This document shows, piece by piece, positions 46,214 to 54,865 of a stretch of 64,000 nucleotides of DNA (the stretch's first letter is position 1; the number at the start of each line of letters is the position of its first letter). The DNA lies in assembly GCA_002753565.1 (NCBI GenBank), contig PEAM01000024.1, forward strand, positions 1-64,000, in the 5' to 3' direction. A model generated the notes under the pieces. The model had not been told where the DNA came from. It was given only the letters and a program-made list of their open reading frames with translations, and did no database searches. The DNA is from Magnetococcales bacterium (lineage in GTDB: Bacteria > Pseudomonadota > Magnetococcia > Magnetococcales > JADFYX01). Both the position numbers and the translations under genes were made by a program.

Positions 46214-47392
46214 TCAGCTTTTCCTTCCGATGGCCGATCCTGGGCGCAACAGCTTGAGCGGAAGGGAGGCCATGGTATGAACCAGGATAACCGCCAGTTT
46301 AAAAGGACGACCACGGGCGGTATTGATGAGGATGTAGAGGGTAAACCCTGCCATGATCAGGGTAGGCAGGGCATACCCGGCCAGGGGCGGAACAAGCCCT
46401 TTTTTAGCCATCGCCTCCCCCAGAGAGAGCAGAAAAATATGCACGATCAGGGTTAATATCGCCACCACCAGACCATAGCTACGCCCAGAACGATGAGACT
46501 GCTGAAGCCCCAAAGGCAGAGCTAAAACCCCAAGAATAAGGGTCGCCATGGGAAAAGCCCATCGTCGATGCCACTCCAACCGTGCCAAATAGGCCACCTC
46601 CTCTCCACCGGTTTGGATCATCTTTTCCAGATCCGCCCCGTTCAACTCTTCCAACCCTTTCTCCCTCCCTTCATCACCCAACCCAAAGGAGACCCCCATT
46701 TCCAGATCGTAGGTGGCAAATTTAAGCTGTCGATAGCGACCGTCGCTCTTGCGTTCATGACGGCTGCCATCGGTAAGAAACAGGGCTGCGTTGCCATTGT
46801 CCAACGTGTGCAGCCGACCACTGGAGGCGATCAGGGTAACCGGCGCATCGGCTTGGCGCTGGTCATAGATCAAGATACCACCCATGGTCCGGGCCGCCTG
46901 ATTTTGGGTGTCGATATAGATGGTCAAACCGGGAACCACATGGCTAAATGTCTGGGGTTTGAGGGTCAGGGTGGTCGAGGAGAGAACCGCCAGGCGTAAC
47001 TGGTGAAACTGATGAAAAGCGTGAGGAACCCAGATTGTTTCAAAAAAAAGGGCCCCCAACGCACAAAACCCTACCAACAGGGAGATAGGACGCAACATTT
47101 GATAGAGACTGATACCACAGGCCTTCATGATGACCATTTCACTATCTTGGGAGAGTCGACCCAAGGCCAACAGGATACCGGTCAAAACAGCCATGGGGAG
47201 GGCCGCAACAATAAATTGAGGAATCAGCAGCAGGGTCATGTGGCCCAACACGCCGATGGATACCCCCTTGTTTACCCAAAGGTCAACCAACTGCAAGACC
47301 CGTGGTAACATGGCTAAAAAGGTGAGAATCAGGAGGGCAGCAAGCAGAGAAAGTGCGCACTCGACAAAAAGATATCGGGAAAGACGGTTCAT
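46214..47392 (-). CDS. lptF: LPS export permease LptF
   Basis: The 392-residue protein starts MNRLSRYLFVECALSLLAALLILTF-like (basic residues, then a first helix), followed by MAVLTGILLALGRLSQDSEMVIMKACGISLYQML, a jellyroll domain with IDTQN....MGGILIYDQR, and C-terminal helices. It pairs with LptG as the transmembrane heterodimer of the LPS exporter. It is divergent from pepA, the same gene neighbourhood as in E. coli, with about 100 nt between them for both promoters. Confidence 0.95.
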   Translation of the reverse strand: MNRLSRYLFVECALSLLAALLILTFLAMLPRVLQLVDLWVNKGVSIGVLGHMTLLLIPQFIVAALPMAVLTGILLALGRLSQDSEMVIMKACGISLYQMLRPISLLVGFCALGALFFETIWVPHAFHQFHQLRLAVLSSTTLTLKPQTFSHVVPGLTIYIDTQNQAARTMGGILIYDQRQADAPVTLIASSGRLHTLDNGNAALFLTDGSRHERKSDGRYRQLKFATYDLEMGVSFGLGDEGREKGLEELNGADLEKMIQTGGEEVAYLARLEWHRRWAFPMATLILGVLALPLGLQQSHRSGRSYGLVVAILTLIVHIFLLSLGEAMAKKGLVPPLAGYALPTLIMAGFTLYILINTARGRPFKLAVILVHTMASLPLKLLRPGSAIGRKS

Positions 47393-47490
47393 AGTGCAGT
47401 ATTATAGCAATTTTCCGTGCTGTGACGGTAGCCACCTTAGTAAAAAAACGGTACGGTTTCTCATTTGACCGTTTTGAAGAGAGGGATTGT

Positions 47491-49026
47491 ATGCAACGTA
47501 TGACTGATCAACCCATAAAAATGGATGTCACCACCACCACCCCGCAAAAGTGGCGTGGCAACACCCTTGCCATCGCCCTCTACGACAATGGACACCCCCA
47601 GGATGCGCTCTCCGAGTGTGGAGAGGAGGTGAAAAAAGAGGTGTTACGTCTGATAAAAGAGGGGTGGATTAAGGGAAAAGCCGGTGAAACACTGCTGATA
47701 CCCGCACCCAACGATAGCGCCATCCTGGCTAAACGACTCCTTTTGGTCGGTATGGGAGAAGAGAAAAAGATCAACCCAGAGAGCCTTCGCGGCTTGGGGG
47801 CTCAGTTGGCGGCCCTCTGTCATAAACATCAGATCAGCACCCTCAATTTTCTCATCAATCTGGACAAACACAATCAGATCAAGCGGTGGAAGGTGATGGA
47901 GGCCCTGGCCGAAGGGGTCTGGCTGGGGAGCTACCGGTTCGACCATTACTGCGCTGAAAAAAAGGAGGCGTCCAAAAAAATCAAACCAAGCAAAATCCTC
48001 TTCAGCATCTGTCAGGAGCGTAGCGCCCGCTGCCGAAAACTGCTCGACAAGGTGGCAGCAACCTGCCGTGGGGTCTATCTGGCACGGGATCTGGGCAACC
48101 AACCAGGGAACCTGCTTACCCCTCAGATTCTTGCCGAGCAGGCCGTCAACCTGGCAAACAATTTCCCCATCAAAACAACGGTGCTGACGGAAAAAGCCCT
48201 CATCAAAAAAAAGATGAACGGCATTCTCGCCGTGGGTCAGGGGAGCCAGAACAGCCCTCGACTGATCACCATGGAGTATCGAAAGGGTGGAGACAAGCCT
48301 CTTTTGGCGGTGGTGGGCAAAGCGGTCACCTTCGATTCCGGCGGCATATCCTTAAAATCGGCCAACAAAATGGAGGAGATGAAATTTGATATGTGCGGGG
48401 GGGCAGCGGTGTTTGGTTTTATGCAGGCCATTGCCGAGATGAAGCTCCCCCTCAACGTCGTCGGCATTGTTCCTGCTGCCGAAAACCTCCCTTCCAGCAC
48501 GGCCCAGCGGCCAGGAGACATTATCCAAACCGCCAAGGGCCTGTTTGTCGAGGTGATCAATACCGATGCCGAAGGTCGATTGATTCTGGCTGATGCCCTC
48601 CACCATGCCGAATCCTTCAACCCAGCCGTCACCATCGATCTGGCGACCCTGACCGGTGCCTGTGTGGTGGCTTTGGGCTCTCATGCCAGCGGGATCATGG
48701 GAAACAGTGACACCCTTTTAAGGTCGATTCAGAAAATAGGTGATAACTGCGGGGATCGGGTCTGGCCCTTACCCCTCTTTGATGCCTACCAGGAGCAGAT
48801 CCGATCGACGGTGGCAGACATCAAAAATGTTGGTGGTCCGGGGGGAGGCACGAGTACGGCGGGCTGCTTCCTCTCTCGGTTTGTCGACGAAAAGCGCAGA
48901 TGGGCCCATATCGATATTGCCGGAACTGCATGGGATATGAGCGGTTCCAAGCCCCACTTTCCCAAAGGGGCGACCGGTGTCGGCGTGCGACTGCTCTGTC
49001 AATATGCAGAAAAGTTTTTCGTCTAG
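47491..49026 (+). CDS. pepA: Leucyl aminopeptidase (M17)
   Basis: The 511-residue protein is a cytosolic two-metal aminopeptidase. The C-terminal catalytic domain has LARDLGNQPGNLLTPQ, VGKAVTFDSGGISLKS with the metal-binding Lys/Asp, MKFDMCGGAAV, and the signature NTDAEGRL with Asp, Glu and Arg. The N-terminal macro-like domain is less conserved. In E. coli PepA also binds DNA in carAB control and Xer recombination; whether this one does is unknown. ATG 47491 has GAGGG upstream; the frame is open from 47422. It is divergent from lptFG. Confidence 0.96.
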   Translation: MQRMTDQPIKMDVTTTTPQKWRGNTLAIALYDNGHPQDALSECGEEVKKEVLRLIKEGWIKGKAGETLLIPAPNDSAILAKRLLLVGMGEEKKINPESLRGLGAQLAALCHKHQISTLNFLINLDKHNQIKRWKVMEALAEGVWLGSYRFDHYCAEKKEASKKIKPSKILFSICQERSARCRKLLDKVAATCRGVYLARDLGNQPGNLLTPQILAEQAVNLANNFPIKTTVLTEKALIKKKMNGILAVGQGSQNSPRLITMEYRKGGDKPLLAVVGKAVTFDSGGISLKSANKMEEMKFDMCGGAAVFGFMQAIAEMKLPLNVVGIVPAAENLPSSTAQRPGDIIQTAKGLFVEVINTDAEGRLILADALHHAESFNPAVTIDLATLTGACVVALGSHASGIMGNSDTLLRSIQKIGDNCGDRVWPLPLFDAYQEQIRSTVADIKNVGGPGGGTSTAGCFLSRFVDEKRRWAHIDIAGTAWDMSGSKPHFPKGATGVGVRLLCQYAEKFFV

Positions 49027-49081
49027 CGGGCAGAAAGGGAGAGGGGGGAGAGGCGGTCGAGACGACCTGCAACCAGCCCAA

Positions 49082-49873
49082 TCAGGTGGTTAAAAACCGA
49101 CTCTCCTCCCCTTCCAGCACCAGGCAGGTTAGCCGCCCGGAGTGGTAGGCTCCGGTATCGATACCGATCCGGTTGGGCAGGGTGATGGGTTGAGGGGTGA
49201 CGGTATGACCGTGAACAATCCGTTTTTCGAAGGGGCCGGTGTGGTTTAAAAAAGGGTCTCGAATCCAGAGCATCTCCACAGGGTTCTGCAGCAGCAGCGG
49301 GACGCCGGGCCGAACCCCGGCATGAACCATGAAATAATCGCCAATCTCAAAGAAGATCTGCAGATTGGCAAAAAAGGCCTGGTGTTCAGCTGGCAACATC
49401 TCCACCATCTGATCTCGCAACGACCGCATGCGATCCATCGCCGAAATCTGGGCTTTAACCCGCACCTGATAGCTCAAGGCTGTGGCGATTCCCCCATATT
49501 GGGCCCACACATGGTTGGGGCGGGGGCTTTCCAGAAAGCTCTCCATCTCCATCTCGTGATTGCCCTTTAAAAAAACCGATTCACATCCCGTCAAAGGTCT
49601 GTTGATCAGCAGGTCCACCACCCCAAAGCTCTCCTCCCCGCGATCAATATAGTCTCCCAGATAGACGACAATCTTTTTTTGGCTCTTGGGAAGCTCAGAG
49701 ACCTCTGCGGCAATCTGTTCATGAATCTGGTTGAGAAGATCCAGCCGACCATGAATATCCCCCACCACATAGACCCGAACCCCGTCGGGCACCCGTGGAT
49801 TGAGAATCTGTTGCGGCACAACCACCGCCTCTTGATGGGCAGAGGTGAACAGCTTTTTAAAAAAATTCAACAC
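49082..49873 (-). CDS. PPP-family serine/threonine (or symmetrical) phosphatase
   Basis: The 263-residue protein has the three calcineurin-type metal motifs GDIHGR, GDYIDRGEES and GNHEMEM, and the later HGHT motif, as in bacterial PrpA/ApaH-like phosphatases. It could act on phosphoproteins or dinucleoside polyphosphates. The frame opens at 49951, but GTG 49873 with GAGAGG 7 nt upstream gives a natural start (VLNFFKKLF). A short basic N-terminal extension precedes the domain. It is convergent with pepA, 55 nt apart. Confidence 0.9.
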   Translation of the reverse strand: MLNFFKKLFTSAHQEAVVVPQQILNPRVPDGVRVYVVGDIHGRLDLLNQIHEQIAAEVSELPKSQKKIVVYLGDYIDRGEESFGVVDLLINRPLTGCESVFLKGNHEMEMESFLESPRPNHVWAQYGGIATALSYQVRVKAQISAMDRMRSLRDQMVEMLPAEHQAFFANLQIFFEIGDYFMVHAGVRPGVPLLLQNPVEMLWIRDPFLNHTGPFEKRIVHGHTVTPQPITLPNRIGIDTGAYHSGRLTCLVLEGEESRFLTT

Positions 49874-50145
49874 AACACAACCTCTCAACCTGGAAAGAGC
49901 TGGATCCATCCTCCGCCAACGACAGAAAAAGAGAGAGGGGGAAAATTTCACCGGGCAATTTTATCCCCTCCACTCTGACCCTACCGGGGGAAGATAGGTG
50001 AAACATGAACAAAAACAACGAAAAAACCAGCTTTCGATAGTTAGGTATAGTTATTGCAAGCAAGACAACCAACAGCTGATCAACCGTAGTCAGTTCCATT
50101 TAAGCCGAGGCCTGAACGCCTCGAAAGTTCTTGGGAGAGAATACC

Positions 50146-50502
50146 GTGACCGCCATCCAGATCCAACCACAAGAGACCGAAAATACCATTCAAGATGCCC
50201 TGGGCATCGTAGAAGCGGGGCCTGAACATCCTGAGTACGATTTGGCCTGGGAGTATCTGGCCCTCTGTGAGAACCCCAGCATCCGCCACGCCATGCGAAC
50301 AGCCATGGAACAGACCTTCGGCCCCTACCCACCACCCACCGGCTATACCGATGATGGAGAACCACACTGGAGCCTCGCCATCATGTCCAGCTATCTCAAC
50401 ATCCCTGAGGAAGAGTTAACCACTCAAAGCCTGGAAATTCAAGAGCGCTGGGGAGAAAAGGCCGGGATTGTCCGTACGGAAGAGCTCAATAAAGTCCACT
50501 AA
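50146..50502 (+). CDS. Hypothetical protein
   Basis: This is an acidic soluble protein of about 118 residues with no signal or membrane segment; I do not recognise the family. Its central part (LAWEYLALCENPSIRHAMRTAMEQTFGPYPPP) has an amphipathic helical look, and it contains several Trp/Tyr/Pro residues. The GTG at 50146 has GGGAGAGA upstream at good spacing and is preferred over TTG 50131. A long stem-loop follows 38 nt after its stop. It is divergent from the phosphatase gene. Confidence 0.7.
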   Translation: MTAIQIQPQETENTIQDALGIVEAGPEHPEYDLAWEYLALCENPSIRHAMRTAMEQTFGPYPPPTGYTDDGEPHWSLAIMSSYLNIPEEELTTQSLEIQERWGEKAGIVRTEELNKVH

Positions 50503-50539
50503 ACCAGACCCCAGCGGGTACGAAGGCCAAGAGGCTGAT

Positions 50540-50583
50540 CCTGGAACCGGCAGTTGGGCGTGCTGACAACTGCCGGTTCCAGG
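50540..50583. terminator. 17-bp perfect stem-loop
   Basis: CTGGAACCGGCAGTTG (50541-50556) pairs perfectly with 50567-50582, extended by one C-G pair outside; the loop is 10 nt. No T tract follows on either strand, so it may be a non-canonical terminator or an RNA 3'-end structure for the gene before it. Confidence 0.5.
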
Positions 50584-51284
50584 TTGATTCAGCCCACCAG
50601 AGAGGCAAAATCTGCTGCCGGTTTGTTTCGTTTTGTGACAGAATCACCAAGATTTTGCCACCTGACCGCCCCATTTTCCCCCTCCTGTTACCAGCAACAC
50701 CTTCCCAACTAGCTGTTTTGTCATGTCCTTCACTATCCAGTTCTATCCTGGCATGACGAATGCAACTTCTCCCCTCATCAACACAAAAAACAGGAGCCGA
50801 AGCTCCGTAGTCCGTACCAACCCCCTCTGGTCATCTTGAAAGATTATATGAAGAATTTCCCCAGGTTATTCGTTCTTTGTCAAGAACTTACCAATGGTCA
50901 ACAAAAGATAAAAGGCAGTATAGGCCTGACAAAAACCAACACACAATGGCTCGCGTTGGACCGGCTGATTGCCCTGCACAGCAAGCCGGTGATTGTCAAC
51001 ACACAGTGGACTCTTCCGGTCTGGAGCGGCGTAGCCGTTGAGCGAGGTCTGGATCATACCCAACTATAGTGGTGCCCCATGAATGATAGCAACAGAACTT
51101 CTCCCCTTTTTCTCGACAACTATCCACCCAACGCCCTGCTGAAGGGTAGCTTGGCCTGTTTCCCCCTCAGGCAGGAGGCGTCTGCTCATCAACGGCGGCA
51201 AACAAGAGGCCGAACCAGACGGGATGCCCTTCTGTCTGGTCTGGCTATTGAATTCCGGTCAGAAAAAAAGCCGGAGCGTCGCAC
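50584..51284 (+). other. Long gap with two weak open frames
   Basis: No recognised gene is present. A frame at 50848-51069 (73 codons from ATG) includes the motif NTQW twice, made by a short direct repeat CAACACACA(A/G)TGG at about 50938 and 50997. A second frame at 51079-51342 overlaps the end of the minus-strand gene. Neither has a good ribosome site. They may be a decayed gene or non-coding. Confidence 0.3.
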
Positions 51285-52037
51285 CTACCAACGCCGAGAG
51301 GGGTATCCTGCTTGGGGCCTGTTACAGGACTCAAGAGAGTAATATGGGCTATTGGCGGCATAATAGTCCCGGCAAACAACCGGGTCTTGTCCCGACATGA
51401 CACAGTTATTCCGTTGCTGCTCCAGCATCAGCTTCCCTCGCGTCTGAACGGATAGGCAGGCGTTACGCTGTTGGCAAGCCAGAAAACGGTCCATCTCAGG
51501 ACCGCTGAATCGGGGCGGATAACCGCAGTTGACATACTCTGTTGTCGATGGAGAGGCTGGAGCTGCTTTGGGTTGGGAGGAGGCCGATGGAACAACCGCT
51601 TTTGGGCGCTGCTCTTTTTTGGGTGGCTCTGTGAGGGTTTCCCTCGGGATATGGAGTGGAGAGGCCTCCTGTTTGCTGGATAGGGGGGCAACAGGCTCCT
51701 GTTTGGTTTTCTCCTCGTGGGTATTGACGAACGAGGAGACCATGACGGACGATTTGCCGGTTTCTGGAGGCGGTGTAGGAGGTTCAACAGGTTGGGACAG
51801 GAGGCTGGTAGCAGCAGCCGGAGAGGTCGAAAGGGCCTCCCCTTCCTCCACGGGCTCAGAAATGTGCTCTGCCGCGGTTACCGACTCCGACTGACTCAGC
51901 AGGCTGGTCTCCCACATCAATCCTTGGGGACCAGAGACAAATTTGACCAAGAGGAAAAAAAAACCGACACCAATACAGACCCCGAGCAGATAAGGGGTAA
52001 AGGTCCTGAAAAACCAACCAAAAAACTGGAAAACCAT
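51285..52037 (-). CDS. Single-pass membrane protein with Pro-rich linker and Cys-rich C-terminal domain
   Basis: The 250-residue protein has one N-terminal membrane helix (about residues 12-36: YLLGVCIGVGFFFLLVKFV), about 130 residues of Pro/Ser/Glu/Lys-rich linker, and a compact C-terminal domain (about 170-250) with five to six cysteines (NCGYPP, LACQQRNAC, NNCVMSG, VVCRDYY, ESCNRP). The predicted topology places the Cys domain in the periplasm, where disulfides could form. AGGAGG 9 nt before ATG 52037 makes it well translated; the frame opens at 52076. I do not recognise the family. The layout resembles envelope adaptor proteins that span towards peptidoglycan. Confidence 0.8.
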   Translation of the reverse strand: MVFQFFGWFFRTFTPYLLGVCIGVGFFFLLVKFVSGPQGLMWETSLLSQSESVTAAEHISEPVEEGEALSTSPAAATSLLSQPVEPPTPPPETGKSSVMVSSFVNTHEEKTKQEPVAPLSSKQEASPLHIPRETLTEPPKKEQRPKAVVPSASSQPKAAPASPSTTEYVNCGYPPRFSGPEMDRFLACQQRNACLSVQTRGKLMLEQQRNNCVMSGQDPVVCRDYYAANSPYYSLESCNRPQAGYPSRRW

Positions 52038-52255
52038 ACTGTTCCCCCTCCTGTTCGCGAGATCTTCATCCATCAATGGAGGGCCAATATACCTCGATTC
52101 TTCTGTGTTGGGAAAGCCAATTCAACAATCTAACCTGTCTTTAGAATCCATACGTCACCCTTTTCTTTCACTGGCGTTGCAACCCATCATCCGATACCCT
52201 GTCGGGCAGAGAGTGAAAACTGGTACTATCCCAAGGGGAGAGAGAGACAAGTAGA

Positions 52256-54145
52256 ATGCGCGACCTGGATAGACAAATATCCGACCTGCTTGAGTTAGCG
52301 CGCGGGCGTCTGGGAGAGAAAGCTGTCGGACGGGTGGGCCGGGCTGTCAGTATGGCCCTGGAGTTTCATAAGGGACAAACCCGTAAACTGGATGGCGCCC
52401 CCTACGTCACCCACTGTGTCAGCGTGGCCTATGACTGCCTCAACTGGGGACTGGACGATGCAGAGGCGGTCTGTGCCGCCCTCCTCCACGACTCCATCGA
52501 AGATGCCCCTCCCGAAATGGAGCCTATTCTCCGCATTACCCAATTTGACCCGGTCATCTACGAAATTGTCGAAGCTCTCTCAAAAATCAGAAATCTCAAC
52601 ACCGGTGCCGGAGATCTTCCTGCCACCTACCGGCGCATTCTGGGGGCAGCCAGCAAAGATATCCGGGTGCTGATTATCAAGGCTTTCGATGTCTATCACA
52701 ACTCAGAATCCTTAGAGGTCCATAACCGGGTCAAAGCCAAAAACAAAGCCAGTCTGGCCCTCATCTATGTGGGTGCTGCCCGACGACTGGGCATGATGGC
52801 CCTGGCCGACGCCATTATCGACCGGATTCTGCCCCATCTGATGCCGGTCCAGTGTGGGCGCGCCCAGAAAACCCTCGACCAACTGGCCATCAAGTGTGAA
52901 CCAAGCATCGACCTGCTCCGCAAACAGCTTAACATGCTGGTCGGTCATAAGATGGCCAAAGAGGTCCAGGTTGAAAAAAGAACCCTGGCAGACTATTTCT
53001 ATCTGACGGAAAAGCCCGGTACCGGTCGGTTGATGCGGGTGGGGTGGCCTATTTTCAGAATTCGCATACTGGTGCGCAATGATGATGTGGCGTGGCGAGT
53101 TCTAGGTAAAATGCACAGCCAGTTCGGGCCGATGCCTCGTCATATAAGAGATTATCTCAACGCACCCCGAATCAACGGATTCCGCGCCTTGACAACCCGC
53201 ATCCTCTGGGATGGTCACCCGGTCAATGTCCAGGTGGTCCGACTTCGGGATGACGAGGCCAACCGGATGGGTATTCTGGCTGAGTGGGGTGTGAGCGGAC
53301 CGGACACCACCCGCTACATGCGGCTGTTGGGCACCCTGGGAGATAGTGATCTACGCATGTCTGAAGTCCATGCCCATGTTCTGCCGGACCTCCTCGACAT
53401 CTACTCCCCCAAGGGAGACCGTCTCACCTTTCCGGTGGGATCGGTGGTGGTGGATTTTGCTTATCTGGTTCACACCGAGCTGGGGCATCGATGTATCGGC
53501 GCCAAGATAAACGGTGTCAACCGTCCTCCCGAACACCCTCTCTCCGACGGTGATGTGGTCCACATCCTAACCGCCAAGAACGCCACACCCCAACGCATCT
53601 GGCTGAATGTGGTTAAAACCGCTCGGGCCAGAACCATGATCAAACAGGCCTTGAAAGATCTAAACCTTCAGGTTAAAGGGGTTCGGCGGGATAAACCCGG
53701 CACCTTCCAACTCACCTCCCTCTCTGGGGAAGATATCCTCTGGTCTTGCTGTTGTCAGGCCATCCCTACCGACCCCATCGTCGGACGTCTCTCCGACGAA
53801 GGCCGCTGGATTGTGCACCGGAGTGACTGCGCCAAAATACAGGCCGGACAGTGGGATTCGGGGGTTTGGTCCTACTCTAAAAGCAAAAAGTTGATGCTTC
53901 GGGTGAGCTTTACCATTCTCCACAGCCATGGCACACTCCTACCGGTACTTGAACTGCTCGCCAAGAAGGAGATAAATGGTCACTCCATTCAGGGGCAGAG
54001 CCGTTCGGCCACCCTCTATGTCATCAACCTGGAGTTGACAGGGAAAGAGCCGGAAGAGTTGGGGAAGATCCTCTCCGACTTAACCGATATCTCATCTGTT
54101 CAGGAAGTTTTATCTTACTCCTGGCGAGAGATTCGCAAGAGTTAA
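52256..54145 (+). CDS. Long RelA/SpoT homologue with an apparently inactive synthetase domain
   Basis: The 629-residue protein has the long-RSH order: HD hydrolase (about 25-190), synthetase (230-345), TGS (385-445), zinc-finger-like domain (490-540) and ACT (555-625). Hydrolase residues are kept: H53 in YVTH, H78/D79 and E82/D83 in HDSIED, D145 in FDVYHN. In the synthetase, by eye against S. equisimilis Rel, P265 stands where the catalytic Asp264 is expected, N324 replaces Glu323, and the YQSLHT-type motif is FRALTT. TGS is normal (DIYSPKGDRLTFPVGSVVVDFAY), and CCCQAIP and VHRSDC remain in the zinc-finger-like part. It is therefore likely a (p)ppGpp hydrolase or regulator, not a synthase. 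A second, complete RSH is expected elsewhere. Confidence 0.88.
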   Translation: MRDLDRQISDLLELARGRLGEKAVGRVGRAVSMALEFHKGQTRKLDGAPYVTHCVSVAYDCLNWGLDDAEAVCAALLHDSIEDAPPEMEPILRITQFDPVIYEIVEALSKIRNLNTGAGDLPATYRRILGAASKDIRVLIIKAFDVYHNSESLEVHNRVKAKNKASLALIYVGAARRLGMMALADAIIDRILPHLMPVQCGRAQKTLDQLAIKCEPSIDLLRKQLNMLVGHKMAKEVQVEKRTLADYFYLTEKPGTGRLMRVGWPIFRIRILVRNDDVAWRVLGKMHSQFGPMPRHIRDYLNAPRINGFRALTTRILWDGHPVNVQVVRLRDDEANRMGILAEWGVSGPDTTRYMRLLGTLGDSDLRMSEVHAHVLPDLLDIYSPKGDRLTFPVGSVVVDFAYLVHTELGHRCIGAKINGVNRPPEHPLSDGDVVHILTAKNATPQRIWLNVVKTARARTMIKQALKDLNLQVKGVRRDKPGTFQLTSLSGEDILWSCCCQAIPTDPIVGRLSDEGRWIVHRSDCAKIQAGQWDSGVWSYSKSKKLMLRVSFTILHSHGTLLPVLELLAKKEINGHSIQGQSRSATLYVINLELTGKEPEELGKILSDLTDISSVQEVLSYSWREIRKS

Positions 54146-54151
54146 AGCCGG

Positions 54152-54421
54152 TCAGATGCCGCAAGAAGGGCAGTTGCTGCAGATTTCACCACGCCAACCA
54201 CGCTGACAGACCGAAGGGTGATGAACCTCATTATCGGGGCAGCGAGATTGCTGCCTGCCCAACACTCTTTTGGCGCTGTCATGTATTTTTTTCCAGGTGA
54301 CTAAAAGCCCATTCCGATAACCGTACCCCTTCTCCTTACCCAGACAAAAGTCGGTTGGATAGCTGGGTTGGTGCGGCACCCCCTGGTAGGTCGCTCTGAC
54401 CCGTTGTGTTGAAGTGTGCAT
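54152..54421 (-). CDS. Cys-rich small protein of unknown function
   Basis: The 89-residue protein has no signal peptide. Its first 60 residues are polar and aromatic (YPTDFCLGKEKGYGYRNGLLVTWKK), and the last 25 hold four cysteines and two adjacent histidines (RCPDN, VHHPSVC, ICSNCPSCGI), a likely zinc ribbon or metal site. ATG 54421 has the strong site AGGAGG 5 nt upstream, the best argument that it is real; the frame opens at 54472. It is convergent with the RelA/SpoT homologue, whose stop lies only 6 nt away. A sigma-54-like element lies about 95 nt upstream. Confidence 0.7.
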   Translation of the reverse strand: MHTSTQRVRATYQGVPHQPSYPTDFCLGKEKGYGYRNGLLVTWKKIHDSAKRVLGRQQSRCPDNEVHHPSVCQRGWRGEICSNCPSCGI

Positions 54422-54516
54422 GTATTCCTCCTGGTGTAGAAATCCGATTAAACCTGGATTCGAGAAGAGCAAGTTGTGACTGGAACCGTTTTATCCACAT
54501 CTTCTACCTGCCCTTC

Positions 54517-54532
54517 ATCAAGGAACGTGCCA
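54517..54532 (-). promoter_or_regulatory. Sigma-54-like promoter element
   Basis: On the minus strand the sequence TGGCACG-TTCC-TTGAT matches the -24/-12 consensus TGGCACG-N4-TTGC(A/T) except that the C of the -12 GC is A. It would start RNA about 85 nt before the Cys-rich gene. The -12 mismatch makes this tentative. Confidence 0.35.
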
Positions 54533-54865
54533 TCTACCTGTTTTCTGACTTTCACTAAAAGGAAAAAAGTGTGATTTCACCATAAAAACAACAGGGTGTA
54601 CAATAATTTTTCTTGACATATCATCGCCGGATTTTTAAAAACAGGCAGGGTTAGCTCTTTGACATCGTCAACGATTCGACCGCAAACCTTTGACGATTAG
54701 AGACAAAACAACCGTTTTTTGCCACATTTTTTAATACAAGAAGATTTTCCTCCCCTGATAAAAGCAAAAAGTCCAATCTTTTCAAACTGAAGGATTTTCA
54801 TACTGAAAACTACCGTTGCCAGATTCAACCTCGGCAGATTGAACAAAAAATAACGAAAGACTCCC
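54533..54865. other. AT-rich gap, possible plus-strand promoter
   Basis: No gene is visible. TTGACA at 54613-54618 with TAAAAA 17 nt later (54636-54641) could be a sigma-70 promoter on the plus strand, where no gene follows. ATCGTCAA/TTGACGAT inverted repeats lie at about 54664-54698. No terminator hairpin could be assigned, so a small RNA is only a possibility. Confidence 0.25.

Noticed and set aside
54613-54720. A small RNA from the TTGACA promoter
   Set aside because: The -10 is poor and no stem precedes the T6 run near 54715, so no transcript end can be defined.
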